Made by a program: the position numbers and the translations under genes
Source of the DNA: Clostridiales bacterium
GTDB taxonomy: Bacteria > Bacillota > Clostridia > Lachnospirales > Lachnospiraceae
Length of the DNA: 64,000 nucleotides
Assembly (NCBI GenBank): GCA_012839295.1
Contig: DUNO01000011.1
Coordinates: forward strand, 1 to 64,000
Direction of reading: 5' to 3'
In this document: in pieces, positions 35,515 through 44,901 of the stretch
How the letters are laid out: each line of letters opens with the position of its first letter
Numbering within the stretch: the first letter of the stretch is position 1
Notes under the pieces: model-generated
The model's database searches: none
Told to the model about the DNA's origin: nothing
What the model saw: the letters and a program-made list of their open reading frames with translations, nothing else

Positions 35515-38100
35515 CTATTCTATTCCGCGCTTAAAATGTCCCGTCGTATAATCCGACAACTCCTCCACATCCTGACCGCTGCAGAAAAACCGGTCATAAA
35601 ACAAACGTAAGACCTGGCATGCCTCGTTGAAGGACTCTTTCGTAAAATCAATCCTGATATTTCTCGGGTTTAATCTAATAATGTCCGCGGCATGCTTATG
35701 GAGCGCCAAGGGCTGTCCATTGTAAATGGTATTATAGCAGGTGGTGCAGTTAGTCTTTACATAAAAGCTTTTCCCCAGCCGGTCAGTCAAACGTCCCTGG
35801 ATATTATTTTTACCCGCCCTTGCACAACCCACCGTGTTTTCAAACAGGCACTGGGCAGAGACCATCAGCAGGAGATGACCATATACAACCATGTCACAGT
35901 CGCTGATTCCTAGCTCCCTCAGCTCCTGGTAATTTAATTCTATGGGGGCGGTAAAATGCTCCAGCTGATGTTCCTGCCAGAACAATTTTGCCTCCTTATT
36001 ATAAGTATACATATTATAATTAAGAATTATTTGCTTTTCTGCCATCTTTTCATTCAATAACGACTGCAGCAGGGCAACTTCTTCAAGATTCTTCAGGATA
36101 AAGCCTGTCAGCTCCGGGAGGTTGATTAATTCTTCTAAATCCTGCTTCAAATTCCCATATACTTTTTTTCTGCAGATCTGGGGAAGTGACAGATAAAAGT
36201 CCTTTATCTCCCGGTCCGCCCTTCTTGCCAAACGCTTCAGCGCCTTTATGTCAAAGCAGTCATACTCTGCATAGATGGCAGTAACCTCTAAAAAATTCAT
36301 GGCTGCTTCAAATTGCAATTCCGTCTGTACGGATACGCTGATACCAAAATTCCCTGCCCCTGTTTTACCGTCAGGAGCAGACATCACAGCTTGCTTTCTG
36401 CCCTGATGCCCATCCAGATTCCGATCCCCATCCAGATTTCTATGATATTTCCCTGCCAGCGCCTCTTGCAGCCGGGAAATTCCAGCCCTCCTCAGCTCAT
36501 TTAACCAGGCCACCGGAACGAAGATATCCTCATCCGAATCAATGGACAGCTCTTCAAAATAAAAAAGTGTCTCTCCTGTCTTTTCCAGGGCCGCGGCAAG
36601 CTTTTCTTTTGTCATGGGTTGCTTGATTGCCGGCTGGGCCTCATTATGGAAGACCGTAACCTCCACCTCTTCCGATTCATAGGGCTTTCCTCCGCACCGT
36701 GAGGATAACCCTCCGCACCGTGAGGATAACCCTCCGCACCGGAGGGTTAGGGACAGCCTGTCACCGGTATGGGCCACCAAAACACCTGTCATGCCTCTTT
36801 GGGCGTCCTTTTCGATATATTCCCTGGAAAACTCCTCTAATAAAGCGTTATTCTTGGTACGATAGACCTGTGCACCTTTCTTAATCCGGGTGCCTGCAGC
36901 CTTCATCTGTCCATAGTTCGGCGTTTTCTTTACTTCCGCAGCCGGGCTTGGCCTCTTCCCCGCAGTAGTCCTCAGGATTACCCCTGCCTCATGGGGCTCC
37001 TTAACCGTGAATTCATGGACGGCTTCATGGCCAACACGGATTTCCAGAATATCCTGGGCATTCAACCTTTCCTTCAGTAAAATCCCTACCTGGCTGCCCT
37101 GTACCTCCTTCACTTCACCCACAAATACCCCTCCATGGTTCGGACGGTACAGGGACATCATCGATTTCCCATGGTATGTCCTGGCATATCCTTCTGAAAA
37201 ACCACCCCGGTTATAGATATCCTGGAGCTGGAGCATATCCTCACGAAACTCCTCACCGGATACCAGCTTATCATAAGCCGCCTTTCCCTTATCCAGATAA
37301 TAGTCAACGTATTTCCGGTAAAGCCTTGCCGTCGCCGCCGAATATTCCGGACGCTTCATCCTTCCTTCAATTTTAAAGGAATCAATGCCCGCTTCCACCA
37401 GCTCCGGAATAATTGCCAGGGTATTGATATCCTTAGGGCTGAGTAAATACTTCTCCTGTTCCCCTGACAATCTGCCATAGTCGTCCCAAAGCTGGTACGG
37501 CATACGGCAGGGCTGGGCACAGCGTCCACGGTTCCCGCTGCGCCCGCCGATCATGCTGCTCATCAGGCACTGCCCGGAATAGCAATAGCACAGGGCTCCA
37601 TGAACAAAGGTCTCTATCTCCAGACTGGTGTTTTCACGGATGCTCCTGATTTCCTCCAAATCCAATTCCCTTGAGGTAACTAACCTGGTAACCCCATACT
37701 CCTTCAGGAGGTTTGCCCCCTCCGCCATGGTCAGGGTCATCTGGGTGCTTGCGTGAACCGGAAGTCCGGGAAACTGCTCATGGATAAAATGCAATACCCC
37801 CACATCCTGGACAATAGCCGCATCCAATCCCTGCAAATAGTATTTTTCCAGATAGGAATAGAGCTGCTTTGCATGTTCCTTTTCTTTTAACAGGGTATTT
37901 ACCGTAAGGTACAGCTTCTTACCCCTGATATGCGCTTCATCAATTGCCTGTAACAGGGCGGCCTCATCCAGATTGTTGGCATATGCCCTGGCGCCAAAGC
38001 TGCTTCCCCCGATATATATGGCATCACAGCCTGCATTCATGGCCGCCCGCATCCCTTCATAGGAGCCGGCGGGCGCCAAAATTTCTATCTGTCTTTTCAT
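35515..38100 (-). CDS. U32 family protein with DUF3656, RlhA-like
   Basis: An 861-residue U32 protein. The N-terminal barrel (IEILAPAGSYEGMRAAMNAG) and cysteine cluster (CYCYSGQCLMSS, GRCAQPCRMPYQLW) match RlhA, which hydroxylates C2501 of 23S rRNA in E. coli. The central region is the DUF3656 type and the C-terminus has further cysteines (CTTCYNTIY). Two short in-frame repeat patches occur: RCGGLSS units near residue 460-475 and NLDG(D/H) units near 555-565. ATG 38100 is chosen for GAGGA six bases upstream. It starts the operon with the SEDS and PBP genes (19-base gap), so those may be co-transcribed. Confidence 0.85.
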   Translation of the reverse strand: MKRQIEILAPAGSYEGMRAAMNAGCDAIYIGGSSFGARAYANNLDEAALLQAIDEAHIRGKKLYLTVNTLLKEKEHAKQLYSYLEKYYLQGLDAAIVQDVGVLHFIHEQFPGLPVHASTQMTLTMAEGANLLKEYGVTRLVTSRELDLEEIRSIRENTSLEIETFVHGALCYCYSGQCLMSSMIGGRSGNRGRCAQPCRMPYQLWDDYGRLSGEQEKYLLSPKDINTLAIIPELVEAGIDSFKIEGRMKRPEYSAATARLYRKYVDYYLDKGKAAYDKLVSGEEFREDMLQLQDIYNRGGFSEGYARTYHGKSMMSLYRPNHGGVFVGEVKEVQGSQVGILLKERLNAQDILEIRVGHEAVHEFTVKEPHEAGVILRTTAGKRPSPAAEVKKTPNYGQMKAAGTRIKKGAQVYRTKNNALLEEFSREYIEKDAQRGMTGVLVAHTGDRLSLTLRCGGLSSRCGGLSSRCGGKPYESEEVEVTVFHNEAQPAIKQPMTKEKLAAALEKTGETLFYFEELSIDSDEDIFVPVAWLNELRRAGISRLQEALAGKYHRNLDGDRNLDGHQGRKQAVMSAPDGKTGAGNFGISVSVQTELQFEAAMNFLEVTAIYAEYDCFDIKALKRLARRADREIKDFYLSLPQICRKKVYGNLKQDLEELINLPELTGFILKNLEEVALLQSLLNEKMAEKQIILNYNMYTYNKEAKLFWQEHQLEHFTAPIELNYQELRELGISDCDMVVYGHLLLMVSAQCLFENTVGCARAGKNNIQGRLTDRLGKSFYVKTNCTTCYNTIYNGQPLALHKHAADIIRLNPRNIRIDFTKESFNEACQVLRLFYDRFFCSGQDVEELSDYTTGHFKRGIE
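36414..36444. repeat. 18-bp direct repeat inside the RlhA-like gene
   Basis: Two units encoding NLDGDR and NLDGHQ, in frame, within a poorly conserved linker. Confidence 0.6.
36688..36742. repeat. 21-bp tandem repeat inside the RlhA-like gene
   Basis: About 2.6 near-identical units (plus strand CCGCACCGTGAGGATAACCCT) encode RCGGLSS. They lie at a domain border and keep frame. Confidence 0.85.
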
Positions 38101-38245
38101 CTTTTCCTCATTTCTATGCTTTTCTCCTGTCCCGGTTACAGGCTGTGCCCGAAGGCCTAGGTACACACCCGCCGAAAATAGAAAAAGCTGCCCTGATTAA
38201 GGATATCCACAGGATGGACACACCCTGTAATACCACTTATTCATG

Positions 38246-38276
38246 ACAAGTGAATTAGCGCCCTAATTCATCTTGT
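38246..38276. other. Hairpin upstream of the RlhA-like gene
   Basis: ACAAG-T-GAATTAG pairs with CTAATTC-A-TCTTGT around a four-base CGCC loop. No T-tract follows on either strand. It lies between the zapA stop codon and the RlhA-like gene. Confidence 0.5.
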
Positions 38277-38300
38277 ATGGACAGCCTGCCTGATATACAT

Positions 38301-38708
38301 TTATCTTCGAATATCGTTTCGTTCGGTTTCTAATCTGACCATCTTCCTCTGCGTCTCATAAAGCTCTTTTTTCAGTTCCTCCACTTCCTTCTGGGTAGAA
38401 CTAAGCTTTTCCTGCGCAGCTACCAGCTCATGCTTCAAATCAAAAATCTCATTGCTCTTTTGCTCATCTTCCTTCTCAAGCTCTTGTAATCTGTCCTTCA
38501 TTTTATAATAATCATCCGCAATATTAATCTGCATTAAGATATTTTTCAAGTCAGAGTCCAAGAATTTATAAGCATCCTTGTTGCGGAACTCCGTATGCTT
38601 TCCATTGATGTAGGAAGCAATTTTATGCAAATATTCCTCACTTTCGTATCCACTTAAGGTATATCTCTTGTTATTTATAATAACTTCAATATCGTGATAC
38701 TGATTCAT
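38301..38708 (-). CDS. zapA: Cell division protein ZapA
   Basis: A 135-residue ZapA, which bundles FtsZ filaments at the Z-ring. The N-terminal head (IEVIINNKRYTLSGYESEEYLHKIASYIN) is typical. It is followed by a coiled coil longer than in E. coli (about 80-130, rich in LEKE/ELKKEL heptads). ATG 38708 has GGAGG eight bases upstream. The 117-base in-frame region before it has no family similarity, so the longer start is rejected. Next to ruvB on the same strand, as in many Clostridia. Confidence 0.9.
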   Translation of the reverse strand: MNQYHDIEVIINNKRYTLSGYESEEYLHKIASYINGKHTEFRNKDAYKFLDSDLKNILMQINIADDYYKMKDRLQELEKEDEQKSNEIFDLKHELVAAQEKLSSTQKEVEELKKELYETQRKMVRLETERNDIRR

Positions 38709-38856
38709 AGGCCATCCTCCACACGTAATTCCATGCTCTGACAAGACAATTATACCTGATGTTATTTTTCCTGGCAAGCCGTGATTGTAAATATATGCAG
38801 GGCACAGGCATACGCCCTGCACCACAGGCAGTGAGACAGGCTTCCGGCAATGGGTA

Positions 38857-39846
38857 TCACAACAAGCCGATATGCCTGTAAGCCAGCTCCGAGGCGACCC
38901 TTCCCCTCGGTGTACGCAGGATCAGGCCATTTTGTACAAGGTAGGGCTCATACACCTCTTCTACAGTTCCCGGATCTTCTCCGATGGTCGTTGCAATTGC
39001 TTCCACCCCTACAGGCCCCCCGCTAAACTTCTCTATCATGGTGACCAGGATGGCACGGTCAATATTATCCAGCCCCAGCTTATCCACCTCTAATAAATCA
39101 AGGGCAAAGCCTGCAACCTCCTTCGTGATCCTGCCATCATATTTCACCTGGGCAAAATCACGTACCCTCTTTAACAGCCGGTTTGCCAGGCGCGGAGTTC
39201 CTCTCGACCTCCTGGCCAGCTCTGTTGCACCCTCCCCGTCAATTTCCACCTGCAGGACCTCTGCCGACCGGAGGATGATTTCCTTAAGCTCCTCTACCGT
39301 ATAAAATTCCAGCCTGTTTACCACGCCAAAACGGTCCCTGAGGGGCGGCGTCAGCATGCCTGCCCTCGTCGTTGCACCGACCAAGGTAAACTTCGGCAGG
39401 TCAATGCGGATGGATTTGGCGGCTGACCCCTTCCCGATGATAATGTCTATCACATAATCCTCCATGGCCGGGTATAATAATTCCTCCACCTGCCGGTTCA
39501 AACGGTGGATCTCATCGACGAACAGCACATCTCCCTCCTGGAGGTTATTCAGGATAGCTGCCATCTCGCCAGGCTTTTCAATGGCCGGACCCGAGGTAAT
39601 CTTAATGCTTACCCCCATTTCATTTGCAATAATTCCTGCCAGGGTAGTCTTTCCCAGTCCCGGAGGCCCGAAAAACAACACATGGTCCAAGGATTCGTTC
39701 CTCTGCTTTGCTGCCTCTATGTAAACCTTTAGATTTTCTTTTACTTTTTCCTGACCGATATAATTGGATAATAATTGGGGTCTTAAGGAACCCTCAATCT
39801 TTTTATCCTCTTCTGTAAAATCGGTAGTGATAATACGCTTTGCCAT
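38857..39846 (-). CDS. ruvB: Holliday junction branch migration ATPase RuvB
   Basis: A 329-residue AAA+ motor that drives branch migration with RuvA. Walker A is GPPGLGKTT, Walker B is [10 protein letters not shown], sensor 1 is [11 protein letters not shown], and the C-terminal winged helix contains [23 protein letters not shown]. Length is standard. GGAGAG precedes ATG 39846. RuvA lies about 100 bp upstream, with a repeat element between; ruvC is absent, as usual in Firmicutes. Confidence 0.97.
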   Translation of the reverse strand: MAKRIITTDFTEEDKKIEGSLRPQLLSNYIGQEKVKENLKVYIEAAKQRNESLDHVLFFGPPGLGKTTLAGIIANEMGVSIKITSGPAIEKPGEMAAILNNLQEGDVLFVDEIHRLNRQVEELLYPAMEDYVIDIIIGKGSAAKSIRIDLPKFTLVGATTRAGMLTPPLRDRFGVVNRLEFYTVEELKEIILRSAEVLQVEIDGEGATELARRSRGTPRLANRLLKRVRDFAQVKYDGRITKEVAGFALDLLEVDKLGLDNIDRAILVTMIEKFSGGPVGVEAIATTIGEDPGTVEEVYEPYLVQNGLILRTPRGRVASELAYRHIGLL

Positions 39847-39876
39847 AATATCTCTCCAATTGCATTTTTCTTATAT

Positions 39877-39950
39877 TAACCTAACAATCATTTGGCTGCA
39901 AAGCCACCAGGCCACTCAATGTCGGATGTGAAATATTCTGTATTTCACAC
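39877..39950 (-). repeat. Stop-codon-associated hairpin repeat, copy 1
   Basis: On the minus strand it begins at the ruvA stop codon (TAGTGTGAAAT). The first hairpin is TGTGAAATA-CAGAA-TATTTCACA. It continues CATCCGACA, GTGGCCTGG, a GGC/GCC hairpin and AAATGATTGTTAG. Copy 2 is at 46201-46263 on the plus strand. Confidence 0.75.
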
Positions 39951-40555
39951 TACACCCTCTTTAAACACATTTTCAAAATTTCCTCAGAGGTCATATCTTC
40001 CTTTATGTCCACCTGGTTCACAATCTTAAGCGCTTCCGAAGCGGAATATCCAAGAACCGTAAGCGCCTGGACAGCCTCTTCCCGTTTCCCAAAAATTCCT
40101 GAGCCTGAAAGCTGTTCTTCCTGATTAATAAAACGTTGCTCAAAAGCAGTCTCCAGCTTAAACTTATCCTTTAATTCAAGTATCAGCTTACCTGCCGTTT
40201 TATTTCCAACCCCGGGAGCCTTTGCAATTAGCTTCGTATCCTCCGCAAGAACCGCAAAGCGGATATCATCCGCCGAAATCGCGGAAAGAATCCCCAATGC
40301 CCCCTTAGGGCCAATTCCATTTACCGTAATCAACAGCTTAAACATCTCAAGGTCGTCCTTCGTTAAAAAACCAAAGAGTCCAATAGCATCCTCCCTGACA
40401 TGAAGATAGGTATACACCTTGATATCGCTGCCCCTGGAAGGCAATTTCATAATAGAGGAACCCGGCAGATAGACCTCATACCCGATATTTCCCACCTCTA
40501 CAACCACATAATTCTCCTTAACTTCCGCCAACTCGCCCTTCAGATAACTAATCAT
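39950..40555 (-). CDS. ruvA: Holliday junction DNA-binding protein RuvA
   Basis: A 201-residue RuvA with the OB-fold domain I ([23 protein letters not shown]), two helix-hairpin-helix motifs ([36 protein letters not shown]) and the RuvB-binding domain III ([17 protein letters not shown]). It binds four-way junctions as a tetramer. AGAGGTG precedes ATG 40555. Confidence 0.97.
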   Translation of the reverse strand: MISYLKGELAEVKENYVVVEVGNIGYEVYLPGSSIMKLPSRGSDIKVYTYLHVREDAIGLFGFLTKDDLEMFKLLITVNGIGPKGALGILSAISADDIRFAVLAEDTKLIAKAPGVGNKTAGKLILELKDKFKLETAFEQRFINQEEQLSGSGIFGKREEAVQALTVLGYSASEALKIVNQVDIKEDMTSEEILKMCLKRV

Positions 40556-40595
40556 GATACACCTCTATATTTTTATTAAGCTTTTGTATTAAATT

Positions 40596-40847
40596 TTAGT
40601 CAGGCAGCCTCTCAAAGCTCCCTCTCGAAATATTTAACCGTCCCTCCTTCAAGTAATTCAACACCTCAAAGGCCGTAATCCCTAAGGCTTCCGAAATTTG
40701 CAATGCATTGCTGTTCGGATACTCCTTCAGGTACGCCTCAATATCATCAAACTGGTCAGCGTCGATTTGCTTGCAGTCCTCACAGGTATAGGCTTTAAAC
40801 CTTGAACGAAATACTTTTTGGCAATGCCGGCACACATTGGTATACAT
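40596..40847 (-). CDS. Zinc-ribbon plus helix-turn-helix small protein (YvyF-like)
   Basis: An 83-residue protein with an N-terminal four-cysteine ribbon (CRHCQ and CEDCK) and a C-terminal helical domain. The latter has the pattern IEAYLKEYPNSNALQISEALGITAFEVLNYLKEGRL. This resembles the N-terminal part of the flagellar-operon protein YvyF/TIGR03826, but no flagellar genes are near. Function is unknown; a nucleic-acid-binding regulator is likely. Its leader has an AAGGAGG / CCTCCTT / AAGGAGG arrangement. Confidence 0.7.
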   Translation of the reverse strand: MYTNVCRHCQKVFRSRFKAYTCEDCKQIDADQFDDIEAYLKEYPNSNALQISEALGITAFEVLNYLKEGRLNISRGSFERLPD

Positions 40848-40852
40848 AGACC

Positions 40853-40908
40853 AATCCTCCTTCCTAAAGGATGCTCCGCCTCCCTCTATAAGGAGGATTA
40901 ACCTCCTT
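40853..40908 (-). promoter_or_regulatory. SD / anti-SD / SD leader of the zinc-ribbon gene
   Basis: On the minus strand AAGGAGGT (40901-40908) is followed by TTAA and AATCCTCCTT (40890-40899), then by the true site AAGGAGGATT (40853-40862) eight bases before ATG. The complement matches the true site over ten bases and the decoy over seven. Confidence 0.65.
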
Positions 40909-40925
40909 CTTTGTGCTGCCGCAGG

Positions 40926-43400
40926 TTACATTAAGGTCGAAAAAACATTTAAAATCCTTTGGTAAGCTTTGATATGGAAAGGTCTGTTCTTCCATTCATC
41001 ATAGGTCACCTCATGGCATTGCTCCATCGTCTTGACCAGATCCTGATGGATGGTCCGGATCGTCTCCTTATCACAGATCCATACGCCGCACTCATAGTGC
41101 AGGTAGAAGCTGCGGTAATCCATATTGATTGTTCCTACAATACCGCTGTCCTCCGTAATAATCGTCTTGGCATGGATAAACCCGGGGGAATATTCATAGA
41201 TCTTGACCCCGGCCTCCAGCAGCTTGCCATAATTATAGTTCGTAAGGATTTTAACATTCTTCTTATCCGGGATAAACGGCGTGATAATCCGGACATCAAT
41301 TCCGCTGACAGCCGCAGTAACCAACGCATCCCGCATATCTTCTTCAATTATAAGGTAAGGTGTTGTAATGTACAATACCTTCTTGGCATAATATATCATC
41401 TGTTTATAGATGTTTTCCACCGGATTTCTCGGATTATTGGCGGGCCCGTCGGAAATCACCTGGCAATACACCTCATTTTCCTCAAACTGCCTGGTAGGGC
41501 GGAATGGATTATAGTCCATTGGAGCCCCGGAACCTGAAACCTCCCACATCTGTAAAAAGGTTACCGTCAGCCCCCATACCGCATCCCCTTCGACGCGGAT
41601 AGCATTATCCTTCCAGGTTCCGAACCGCTGGACCAGGTTTACATACTCATCAGCCAGATTCATGCCTCCCGTAAATCCTACGTTCCCGTCCACCACAATA
41701 ATCTTTTGATGGGACCGGAAATTCAGGTACAGCTTATCCGTATACCGGTGGATCGGATTAAATACACGGACCTCCATCCCTTCATTTTCAAGGCTTCTCC
41801 TAAAGCTGCTCGGCGTGCGCAGCATTCCGCCAAAATCATCATAAAGGAACATGACCCGGACGCCCTCATCCAGCTTCCTCTTGAGCAGCTCATGCATCCT
41901 ATCCCATAAAGCCCCTTCCGCCACAATAAAGAAATTAATCAGGACAAATTTCTCAGCCCCTTCAATCTCCTGGAAGATCGCCTCAAATACATCCTCACCC
42001 ATGGGATAATAATCCACCTTATTATTCTTAAATAATGGAAAGGAATTATATTCCAGGTATTTCGTCATCCGGCTCTTGGTGGGATACCTCTCCGCAAATT
42101 GTCTGGTTACCTCCGGGTTATATTCCAGGAATTCGGCGCCCCGATGGAGCTTGACCTGTATTCCATGGTCGATTCTGCTCCTTCTCCCCTTTCCCCAAAG
42201 CATGAACATAATATGGCCGGTAATCGGTAAAGCCGTAATAATGCAAATCCAGCCGATCTTATAGGAGGTATTGCGGTTGTCATTGATTAATCCGACAATA
42301 ACGATGATACTCAGCACCTGGATGGCTGAATAAATATAGATCGTATAGCCTCTGAGCAGGATGGACAGATAGATAATCAGCCCCATCTGTGCAAGGACCA
42401 GGATTCCCACCAGTACAGCCTTAAGAATCCCGCTCAAATTACCTTTGATGGTTCCCTTTACCTCTTCCTTGAACTCCTTTCCTATTTCGCGGACAGTTTT
42501 CTTATTTATCTTTTCACGTAAATCGTGCAGTGCATTTTCTCGGAGCTTGCCTACCTTCATGGATGGAAAGGCCTTTAATAAGCGGATATGGTTCCTCAGG
42601 GCCTTGATATTCTGGTAGCGCCCGAAGAATTCCTTTAATTTTGCTTCTATTTCCGGCTTTAGCTCCTTCAGCTCGGTTTTACCGTTTGCTACAATGCTTT
42701 TCTGGTTATTTACCCATTCATCAATAGAGCTTCTGGCCTCCGTAAACAGACCCAGCAGCCGTAAATCATCAAATCTGGCCTTCCAGCCCTCTCCTGTAGC
42801 AAATACCTTCTTGGTTCCGAAGTACTCCAGCATATCATTACGCAGTCCGTTAAGCCTGGTAAGGATCTGTTCAAATTTTAAGGTTGATATTACTGTGGTC
42901 GTGAAATCTGCTAAAAGTAAGGGAACCAGTATATAGCCAAGGATTTCTCCCATCCTTCTTGGTATGAGGCCAATGATGGTATTGATTCCCGGCTGGAAAA
43001 TACGTATCATCAAAACAGAAAGCACACCCCAGAACAAGGATACAAACAGGCTGATCCGGCCATTGATATTAAGGGGATGCGTACTATAATCCCACCATCT
43101 GGTGTGGAAAACCAGCTCCATGACCAGTGAGGTAAGAAATTCCAGAGCCGTTGCCAACAGCATTCCCCCAAAAAACACAAACCATAAATTGCTTTGTACC
43201 TCCCAAAGCACCATATATACCACCAATGCGCCGCAGCCGTAGATCGGAATGACTGGGCCTATCAAAAAGCCTCGGTTAACCAGGGCTCTCTTTTGGATTG
43301 AAACAAGGGTGCTTTCATAAATCCAACCGAAAACGCTATACAAAAAGAATATGTAAAACAGATAGTAGAATTCATCACCTAATATTTTAATACTCCACAT
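40926..43400 (-). CDS. Fusion: CmpB-like membrane domain + cardiolipin synthase
   Basis: An 824-residue protein. Residues about 1-200 resemble the 'putative ABC transporter type IV / CmpB' membrane domain (FFLYSVFGWIYESTLVS, NRGFLIGPVIPIYGCGAL). A helical soluble linker (about 200-320) follows, then two to three membrane helices and a phospholipase-D-type cardiolipin synthase domain (about 440-824). Both HKD motifs are present: H564 in RSHQKIIVVDG and H743 in FIHAKTIITEDSG. Cls joins two phosphatidylglycerols into cardiolipin. The typical Cls is about 480-510 residues, so about 320 residues are extra. No internal stop, ribosome site or frameshift separates the parts. GGAGGAG precedes ATG 43400. 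Confidence 0.85.
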   Translation of the reverse strand: MWSIKILGDEFYYLFYIFFLYSVFGWIYESTLVSIQKRALVNRGFLIGPVIPIYGCGALVVYMVLWEVQSNLWFVFFGGMLLATALEFLTSLVMELVFHTRWWDYSTHPLNINGRISLFVSLFWGVLSVLMIRIFQPGINTIIGLIPRRMGEILGYILVPLLLADFTTTVISTLKFEQILTRLNGLRNDMLEYFGTKKVFATGEGWKARFDDLRLLGLFTEARSSIDEWVNNQKSIVANGKTELKELKPEIEAKLKEFFGRYQNIKALRNHIRLLKAFPSMKVGKLRENALHDLREKINKKTVREIGKEFKEEVKGTIKGNLSGILKAVLVGILVLAQMGLIIYLSILLRGYTIYIYSAIQVLSIIVIVGLINDNRNTSYKIGWICIITALPITGHIMFMLWGKGRRSRIDHGIQVKLHRGAEFLEYNPEVTRQFAERYPTKSRMTKYLEYNSFPLFKNNKVDYYPMGEDVFEAIFQEIEGAEKFVLINFFIVAEGALWDRMHELLKRKLDEGVRVMFLYDDFGGMLRTPSSFRRSLENEGMEVRVFNPIHRYTDKLYLNFRSHQKIIVVDGNVGFTGGMNLADEYVNLVQRFGTWKDNAIRVEGDAVWGLTVTFLQMWEVSGSGAPMDYNPFRPTRQFEENEVYCQVISDGPANNPRNPVENIYKQMIYYAKKVLYITTPYLIIEEDMRDALVTAAVSGIDVRIITPFIPDKKNVKILTNYNYGKLLEAGVKIYEYSPGFIHAKTIITEDSGIVGTINMDYRSFYLHYECGVWICDKETIRTIHQDLVKTMEQCHEVTYDEWKNRPFHIKAYQRILNVFSTLM

Positions 43401-43669
43401 AATGTTATAGCTCCTCCAGATATTGTTCAGATGTATTAATAGTTACCGGTGCCTTCATGCAAGTCTTCCGGGATTGGTTAAACATGCACGGGTATGGTTG
43501 GGCCATACCTCCCCACATATATCGTATGATATCACATCATTTTAGAAAATTCAGTAAGTTTTTTCATTAACTTCATTAAAATTTCATTAGACAACGCCCA
43601 AAAACACACTCTTTCCTTACTTTTTATTCTATGATAAAATAAAATCAGATCAAGGGAGGGATCATAGGA

Positions 43670-44800
43670 ATGATAACAAGACAATTTACATTGCAGCAGG
43701 GACCGGCTTATCCCTTCGAAAGGGAGTATGACCTTAATAAAATTTTATATTTTGATATCGAGACAACCGGCTTCTCCGCCGAATCCACCTATCTTTACTT
43801 GATCGGCTGCGCCTATTACAGGGACTCCTCCTTCCATATCCTCCAGTGGTTTTCAGAAGACATCAGGGAAGAGGGCGAATTATTGGCCGCCTTCTTTGAA
43901 TTCCTGAGATCCTATGAGGTTCTGGTCCATTACAATGGCACAGGCTTTGATATTCCCTACCTGCAGCGGAAAATAAAATTACTGGGATTAGATTACTCCT
44001 TTGACCATGTGGTGAGCCTGGATATTTATAAAAGGCTGACTCCCTATAAAAAGCTGTTCCAATTAAAAAACTTCAAACTAAAAACCATCGAGAAATTTCT
44101 GGGCATCCGCCGCCAGGATATGCTGGATGGCGGTGATTTAATCCAGGTCTATCAAAGCTATCTTGGCAAGAAGCACTATGAGGAGCTGTGGAAAAAGCGG
44201 AACCCCGGACTTTCCCTGCCAGCCCTCTCTGAAGCTGAACAGCTGTTACAGCTGCTGCTATTGCATAATTCAGACGACATCCAGGGTCTGGTCCGCCTGT
44301 CCCCCATCCTATATTACGCAGATTTATTTGAAAAACCAATCCGCATCCAGGAAACATACATTAGGGACAGGGAATTCGTCATTTGCTTTGAAATCACTGC
44401 TGACCTTCCTGTCCGCATCACTTACGGCAATGGCTTTGCTCATTTGGACGCCTTTGGAAATACCGCTAATTTAACCATATCTGTCTATGAGGGCGAATTA
44501 AAGTATTTTTACAGCAACTATAAGGATTATTATTATCTTCCTGCGGAGGATTATGCAATCCACAAAAGCATCGCCAGCTATGTTGACAAGGATTACCGGA
44601 AAAAAGCCACTCCTTCTAATTGTTATACCAGAAAGCAAGGCATCTTTGCTCCCCAGCATGAGCCGCTGATCACTCCCTGCTTCAAGATGAACCATGCTGA
44701 TAAATTGTCATTTCTGGAAATACATACTGATTTTCTCCTCCAGGAGGAAAACCTGGAACGATATGTAGTACATATGCTGCAGAACCTTCTCTCCAGCTAG
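43670..44800 (+). CDS. Ribonuclease H-like YprB domain exonuclease
   Basis: A 376-residue DEDD-superfamily exonuclease of the YprB type. Motif I is ILYFDIETTGF (DxE), motif II VHYNGTGFDIPYLQRK, and a late Asp pair occurs in LLHNSDDIQGL. About 170 further C-terminal residues have no assigned domain. In Bacillus yprB lies beside the yprA helicase; no helicase is adjacent here. The ribosome site is GGGAGGG before ATG 43670. It diverges from the Cls fusion across 269 bp. Confidence 0.85.
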   Translation: MITRQFTLQQGPAYPFEREYDLNKILYFDIETTGFSAESTYLYLIGCAYYRDSSFHILQWFSEDIREEGELLAAFFEFLRSYEVLVHYNGTGFDIPYLQRKIKLLGLDYSFDHVVSLDIYKRLTPYKKLFQLKNFKLKTIEKFLGIRRQDMLDGGDLIQVYQSYLGKKHYEELWKKRNPGLSLPALSEAEQLLQLLLLHNSDDIQGLVRLSPILYYADLFEKPIRIQETYIRDREFVICFEITADLPVRITYGNGFAHLDAFGNTANLTISVYEGELKYFYSNYKDYYYLPAEDYAIHKSIASYVDKDYRKKATPSNCYTRKQGIFAPQHEPLITPCFKMNHADKLSFLEIHTDFLLQEENLERYVVHMLQNLLSS

Positions 44801-44901
44801 CCCTCTATCTACGAATAAGTTAATGCCCGCAGGATAATTTAAATGCTAATAATTAATTATTTAACATATAATATAATTAATTAATCAGCTTGAGGATTAT
44901 C

